Shown one piece after another: positions 59,318 through 64,000 of a stretch of 64,000 bases of DNA. Position 1 is the first letter of the stretch. Every line of letters starts with the position of its first letter. The stretch is from Gemmatimonadota bacterium (GTDB taxonomy: Bacteria > Gemmatimonadota > Gemmatimonadetes > Gemmatimonadales > Gemmatimonadaceae). Under the pieces are notes generated by a model that ran no database searches, was not told where the DNA came from, and saw only the letters and a program-made list of their open reading frames with translations. Position numbers and translations under genes: made by a program. The DNA lies in NCBI GenBank assembly GCA_023249305.1, contig JAHFCU010000009.1, positions 1 through 64,000 on the forward strand, in the 5' to 3' direction.

Positions 59318-61239
59318 CAGCCCGCCAGCGCCTCGGCGTCGTGCAGCGCGCGCACCTTCGCCGCGATCCCGGCCGCGTCAAGTCCGCACTGCGCCAGCTG
59401 GCGCGCGCGCGCGGCGGCGTAGACCACCCGGTCAGGCACGCCGTGCGCCACGACGCGCACCTGCGGCTCCATCTGCTCGACAATCGTGGAGAGGTACGCG
59501 CCGAATCCGTTGACCACGGTCCCCTCTTCCACCACGAGCAGCGTCTTGTGCTCGTGGGCAAGCGCGGCGAGCGACAGCCGGTCGATGGGCTTGAGGAAGC
59601 GGCAGTTCACAACCGTTACGTCGAGTCCGTCAGCCGACAGCGCGTCGGCGGCCTGCATGGCCTGTGCGACCATCGTGCCGACCGCGAGCACCGCGACCCC
59701 GTCTCGCCCCCGGCGCAGCACATCCCAGGTGCCGTACGGCACCGCCGGGATGTCGCGTGCCGGTCCCACCACATCGGGGGCGGCGTCACGCGGGTAGCGA
59801 ATGCTGAACGGATCGTCGCGGTGCGCCATCGCCGAGCGCAGCAACGCGATCAATTCTGTGCCGCTCGACGGCGCCGTCACCGTCATGCCCGGCACCGCGA
59901 GCATGTACGCGATGTCGTACAGCCCGGCGTGCGTCTCGCCATCTTCGCCGACGAGTCCCGCGCGATCCAGGCAGAAGATCACGGGGAGATGCTGAATCGC
60001 GACGTCGTGCACGATGTTGTCGAATCCACGCTGCAGGAACGTCGAGTAGATGGCGGTGACGGGGCGCAGCCCCTGCGTCGCCAAGCCGGCCGCGAAGGTC
60101 ACGGCGTGCCCCTCGGCGATGCCGACGTCGAAGAAGCGCGTCGGGTGCGCCCTCTGCACGAGATTCGCGCCGGTGCCGCTCGGCATGGCGGCGGTGATCG
60201 CCACCAGCGTTGGATCCTCCTCCATCAACTCCGTGAGTCCGCGGCCGAAGACGGTTGTCCAGTTCGGGTTCGCCTTCGACGACGTGAGCTGCTTGCCCGT
60301 GGCCGGATCGTGGCCGGGCGGCAAGGCATGCCACTTCTCGCCGTGTTCGCCTGCCGGGAAGCCCTTCCCTTTCTGCGTGATCACGTGCACGAGCCGCGGT
60401 CCGTCGAACGCACGCACTGCCTTGAATGTCTCGATCATCCCGTCAATGTCGTGCCCGTCAATCGGCCCGAAGTAGCGAAAGCCAAGCTCCTCGAAGAGCA
60501 CGCCGGGAGTGAGGAAGGCCTTCACGCTTTCCTCCCACCGCTTCACGATCGCGCCGATGTCGTGAATGGCGCCCCTTCCCTTGTCGTGCGTCACGAAGAT
60601 GTGGGCTAGGCTGCTGCGCAGGCGGTTGTAGAGCGGATTGCGCTGCACCGACGTGAGATACCGGTGCATCGCGCCAACGTTGGGCGCGATGGACATCTCG
60701 TTGTCGTTGAGGACGACGACGATGTTGCGGTCCGACGCGCCCGCGTTGTTGAGCCCCTCGTAGGCGAGGCCGCTGCCCATCGAGCCATCGCCGATGATCG
60801 CCACCACCTTGAAATTTTCGTGATTCAAGTCGCGACCGACGGCGATGCCGAGGGCCGCCGAGATCGACGTCGCCGCATGCCCGGCGCCGAAGGCGTCATA
60901 CTCGCTCTCGCTTCGTTTGAGAAAGCCCGAGAGCCCGCCTTCCTGTCGCAGCGTTTCCATGCGATCGCGCCGTCCGGTGAGCACCTTGTGCGGGTAGCCC
61001 TGGTGCCCGACGTCCCACACGAGCTGGTCACGCGGCGCATCGAACGCGTAGTGCAACGCGATGGTCAGCTCGACGACACCAAGCCCCGCGCCGATGTGCC
61101 CGCCCGTGGCCGAGCACGTCTCGATGAGGAACTCCCGCAGTTCGGCGGCGAGCTGCTTCAGCTCGGGCGACGAGAGGCCCTTGAGATCGGCCGGGGAGTT
61201 GATCCGCGAGAGAACGGTCATGAAGGCGTCGTGGGTCAC
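59317..61239 (-). CDS. dxs: 1-deoxy-D-xylulose-5-phosphate synthase (start 61239 or 61221)
   Basis: GGHIGAGLGVVELTIALHYAFDAPRDQLVWDVGHQGYPHKVLTGR; IGDGSMGSGLAYEGLNNAG; Transketolase C-terminal region. Confidence 0.97.
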   Translation of the reverse strand: MTHDAFMTVLSRINSPADLKGLSSPELKQLAAELREFLIETCSATGGHIGAGLGVVELTIALHYAFDAPRDQLVWDVGHQGYPHKVLTGRRDRMETLRQEGGLSGFLKRSESEYDAFGAGHAATSISAALGIAVGRDLNHENFKVVAIIGDGSMGSGLAYEGLNNAGASDRNIVVVLNDNEMSIAPNVGAMHRYLTSVQRNPLYNRLRSSLAHIFVTHDKGRGAIHDIGAIVKRWEESVKAFLTPGVLFEELGFRYFGPIDGHDIDGMIETFKAVRAFDGPRLVHVITQKGKGFPAGEHGEKWHALPPGHDPATGKQLTSSKANPNWTTVFGRGLTELMEEDPTLVAITAAMPSGTGANLVQRAHPTRFFDVGIAEGHAVTFAAGLATQGLRPVTAIYSTFLQRGFDNIVHDVAIQHLPVIFCLDRAGLVGEDGETHAGLYDIAYMLAVPGMTVTAPSSGTELIALLRSAMAHRDDPFSIRYPRDAAPDVVGPARDIPAVPYGTWDVLRRGRDGVAVLAVGTMVAQAMQAADALSADGLDVTVVNCRFLKPIDRLSLAALAHEHKTLLVVEEGTVVNGFGAYLSTIVEQMEPQVRVVAHGVPDRVVYAAARARQLAQCGLDAAGIAAKVRALHDAEALAG

Positions 61240-61275
61240 TTGGGGAATCTATACGTAGGAATGGCAGCGGGCGTG

Positions 61276-62175
61276 TCAGGACCGCCGGGCGACGATGTAC
61301 CGGGCCGTGGCCATGAGCGAAGGGGTCAGCACTCCGGCATCGGCGAGCGCGGCACACCCTTCCTGCACGAGCGCCTCGGCGCGCGCGATCGCCCCGTCTA
61401 TTCCGAGGAGCGCGGGGTACGTGCTCTTCTGGAAGGCCAGGTCCTTGCCGGCCGTCTTACCGAGTTCGTCGCTGGTCGCGGTGACGTCGAGCACGTCATC
61501 GGCGATCTGAAACGCGAGCCCGATGCACCGGCCATATCGCTTGAGCGCCTCCAGGTCCGCGTCGTTCGCGCGCGCTGCCCGTGCCCCGATCTCCACCGAC
61601 GCCTCAATGAGCGCACCCGTCTTGCACCGATGCACTCGCTCGAGCTGGTCGTAGGAGAGGTTCTGGCCCTCGCCCTCGAGGTCGAGCAGCTGGCCGCCGA
61701 TCATGCCGCCCGCCCCCGACGAGCGCATCAGCACGCGCACGATCTCGCTGCTCGTATCGGCGTCGAGCCCGAGCGAGCGCGTCGCTTCCCACGCCGCCTG
61801 GGCCGCCAACGGCACCATCGCCATGCCGGCCGCGGTCGCCACGGGCACGCCGAACGCCTTATGCACGGTGGGGCGTCCGCGGCGCAGGTCGTCATCGTCC
61901 ATGCACGGCAGGTCGTCGTGCACAAGTGAGTAGGCGTGCACCACTTCCACCGCGGCGGCGAGCGGCGACACGTCGCCGCTGCCGCCGCACGCCTCGTAGG
62001 TGAGCATCACGAGCACCGCGCGCAGGCGCTTTCCTTCGCCCGTGATCGAGTAGCGCATCGCGTCACCCACCGGCGCGCCGATCGCCGGCAATCTGCGGTC
62101 GCAGAGCGCGTCGAGCGCGTGTGCCACGCGCGCGCGCGACGCGGAGAAGTCGGGGGCGGTGCTAATCGCCGGCAT
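61276..62175 (-). CDS. ispA: polyprenyl (farnesyl/geranylgeranyl) diphosphate synthase
   Basis: EVVHAYSLVHDDLPCMDDDDLRRGRPTVHKAFG (DDxxxxD) and IADDVLDVTATSDELGKTAGKDL. Confidence 0.94.
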   Translation of the reverse strand: MPAISTAPDFSASRARVAHALDALCDRRLPAIGAPVGDAMRYSITGEGKRLRAVLVMLTYEACGGSGDVSPLAAAVEVVHAYSLVHDDLPCMDDDDLRRGRPTVHKAFGVPVATAAGMAMVPLAAQAAWEATRSLGLDADTSSEIVRVLMRSSGAGGMIGGQLLDLEGEGQNLSYDQLERVHRCKTGALIEASVEIGARAARANDADLEALKRYGRCIGLAFQIADDVLDVTATSDELGKTAGKDLAFQKSTYPALLGIDGAIARAEALVQEGCAALADAGVLTPSLMATARYIVARRS

Positions 62176-62374
62176 CGCGCTCCTCGAGCGCGCCGTTCGC
62201 CTGTTCCACTAGCGTCGTGACCCGCCCCTCCGCCTTGGCCAGCGCGTCAGACGCCGCGCGCAGGCGCTTGATCCCCTCCTCGAAAAGCTTCAACGACTCA
62301 TCGAGCGAGAGATCGGCGCGGTCGAGCGCCGCCGCTATCTGCTCGAGCCGTTCGAGATCCTGTTCGAAGCTCAT
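62162..62374 (-). CDS. xseB: exodeoxyribonuclease VII small subunit
   Basis: 70 aa [41 protein letters not shown]; next to xseA. Confidence 0.93.
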   Translation of the reverse strand: MSFEQDLERLEQIAAALDRADLSLDESLKLFEEGIKRLRAASDALAKAEGRVTTLVEQANGALEERDAGD

Positions 62375-63645
62375 GTGCTCGCTCCTCCCGCTGAGGGTGG
62401 CGCCCCAGGACGCACTGCGGTGACCGTTGCATCAACCTCGCCGTCGCGCAGGATGAGCGCGAACGCCTGCCCCGCCTTGAAGGCGGTGGCGGATCCAAGC
62501 GCCCGCCCGTGCGCGTCACGCGCCACCGCGTAACCGCGTGCCAGCGTGTTGAGCGGGCTGAGCGCGTCAATGCGCGCCGCCACGTGCTGTACCCGCGCGC
62601 GACGACGTTCCACGCTGCGCGTCGCACGCAGCGATAGGTCGCGCGCAAGCCGGGTTAACTCGCGCCGGGCGAGCACCACGCGGCGCTGCACGCCCGTGGT
62701 CATGCTGTGGCGCAGCGTGGCCAGCCAGTCTACGAGCTCATCCAATACCGGCACGGCCGCTTCCGCTGCCGCCGACGGCGTCGCCGCGCGCAGGTCCGCG
62801 ACTAGATCGGCGATCGTCACGTCCACTTCATGTCCAACCGCGCTGATCGTCGGAATCGGGCAGGCCGCGATGGCGCGCGCAACCGCTTCGTCATTGAACG
62901 CCCAGAGATCTTCACGCGATCCACCGCCCCGCCCGACGATCACCACGTCCGCGGCACGCCATCGCGCCACGCGCTCGAGCGCGGCCACGAGTGAGGCCGG
63001 TGCCGTTTCACCCTGCACCGCCGCGGGCACCACGATGACGTCCACCGACGGATTGCGCCGCGCGATGACGGAGCGGATGTCGTGCAAGGCCGCACCGTCG
63101 GGGCTCGTCACGACTGCTACGCGCTGCGGAAAGCGCGGGATGGGCCGCTTGCGTGCCGGGTCGAGCAGGCCGTCCTTCTCGAGTCGCGCACGGGTCGCCT
63201 CGAACGCCTTCCGCCACAGCCCCTCGCCCTCGGCCTCCATTGCGCGCACCATGAACTGCATCTGCCCGCGCGCCGGATAGATGGACAACTGGCCCTGGGC
63301 CATCACCTGCATGCCGTCGTCCGGCGGGGCCGGAATGCGTGCCGTGTCGCGCGACCAGACCACGCACGACACCGCCGCCGTCGCGTCCTTGAGCGTGAAG
63401 TACCAGTGGCCGTTGCGATGCGGCGTGAAGTTGCTCACCTCGCCGCGGATCCATAGCGGCGGAAAGGCGCCCTCAAGCACCTCCTTGGCCATCTGCATGA
63501 GGGCCGCAACCGAGAACGCCGTCTCGGGCGAATCTCCTGGCGCCGCATCGCGTACCGACAGCGCAGCTGCACCTTCCACCGCGGCGCCGTCAAAGAGCGA
63601 CGGCGCCGTCCCACGCCGCGGCGCGTTGCCGCGGCGTGCCGTCAC
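62371..63645 (-). CDS. xseA: exodeoxyribonuclease VII large subunit
   Basis: [86 protein letters not shown]. Confidence 0.95.
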   Translation of the reverse strand: MTARRGNAPRRGTAPSLFDGAAVEGAAALSVRDAAPGDSPETAFSVAALMQMAKEVLEGAFPPLWIRGEVSNFTPHRNGHWYFTLKDATAAVSCVVWSRDTARIPAPPDDGMQVMAQGQLSIYPARGQMQFMVRAMEAEGEGLWRKAFEATRARLEKDGLLDPARKRPIPRFPQRVAVVTSPDGAALHDIRSVIARRNPSVDVIVVPAAVQGETAPASLVAALERVARWRAADVVIVGRGGGSREDLWAFNDEAVARAIAACPIPTISAVGHEVDVTIADLVADLRAATPSAAAEAAVPVLDELVDWLATLRHSMTTGVQRRVVLARRELTRLARDLSLRATRSVERRRARVQHVAARIDALSPLNTLARGYAVARDAHGRALGSATAFKAGQAFALILRDGEVDATVTAVRPGAPPSAGGAST

Positions 63646-64000
63646 GCAAGCCCCTGGGCGGCGGCGCGCACGGTGTTCTTGAGCAGCATCGCGATCGTCA
63701 TCGGTCCCACGCCGCCCGGCACCGGCGAGATCTTCGACGCCACGGCGCGCACGGCGTCGAACTGCACGTCGCCCACGAGCCGATAGCCCTTCGCATTCGT
63801 CGCATCGTCCACACGGTTGATTCCCACGTCAATCACCACCGCGCCCGGCTTCACCATGTCCGCCGTGACAAATTCCGCCTTGCCGATGGCGGCAATCAGG
63901 ATGTCGGCCTGCCGTGTCACCGATGGCAGGTCGCGCGTCTTCGAATGACACACGGTCACCGTCGCACTCTCGGCGACGAGCAGCGACACCATTGGCTTGC
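63642..64000 (-). CDS. folD: bifunctional methylenetetrahydrofolate dehydrogenase/cyclohydrolase, partial
   Basis: [61 protein letters not shown]...[30 protein letters not shown]; runs off window end. Confidence 0.95.
   Translation of the reverse strand, partial: KPMVSLLVAESATVTVCHSKTRDLPSVTRQADILIAAIGKAEFVTADMVKPGAVVIDVGINRVDDATNAKGYRLVGDVQFDAVRAVASKISPVPGGVGPMTIAMLLKNTVRAAAQGLA

Noticed and set aside
1-64000. CRISPR arrays, integrases, transposases, rRNA operons, prophage genes
   Set aside because: Looked for repeated spacer-like direct repeats and characteristic proteins; none seen.

Overview
The window is high-GC bacterial chromosome. Gene content, operon layout and the FCB-type outer-membrane genes suggest a Gemmatimonadota-like organism; this is an inference. 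Most of it is dense housekeeping operons. On the minus strand (1-26360) these are pnp-rpsO-rseP-dxr-cdsA-uppS-frr-pyrH-tsf-rpsB-rpsI-rplM, an acyl-CoA carboxylase operon that encloses an rlmD-like RNA methyltransferase, and rpsA-cmk-aroA followed by a lysine/DAP cluster (dapD-dapA-dapB-lysC-asd-dapE). On the plus strand, 26.6-37.2 kb holds a five-gene envelope cassette: TonB-dependent receptor, 1.4-kaa exported protein with a T9SS/FlgD-like C-terminus, PorV/PorQ-like protein, small OMP and lipoprotein. Next is a ROK kinase/MFS/SIS sugar module. The most interesting region is the plus-strand, tightly coupled four-gene operon at 40915-47151, beside a tRNA-Leu gene. It encodes two tandem paralogous membrane proteins of a family I do not recognise, a protein with a novel N-terminus fused to a TIR domain, and a SLOG-like nucleotide-sensor domain fused to a multi-TM (SLATT-like) region. 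I propose it as a Thoeris-like, TIR/nucleotide-signalled defence or conflict system with a membrane effector. The rest includes a large Ig-repeat surface lipoprotein with alternating repeat types, two tRNAs, galK with an unassigned glycoside-hydrolase-like gene, and recN-nadK-dxs-ispA-xseB-xseA-folD. I saw no CRISPR array, transposase, integrase or rRNA gene. All calls come from reading the sequence and supplied translations; no database search was run.
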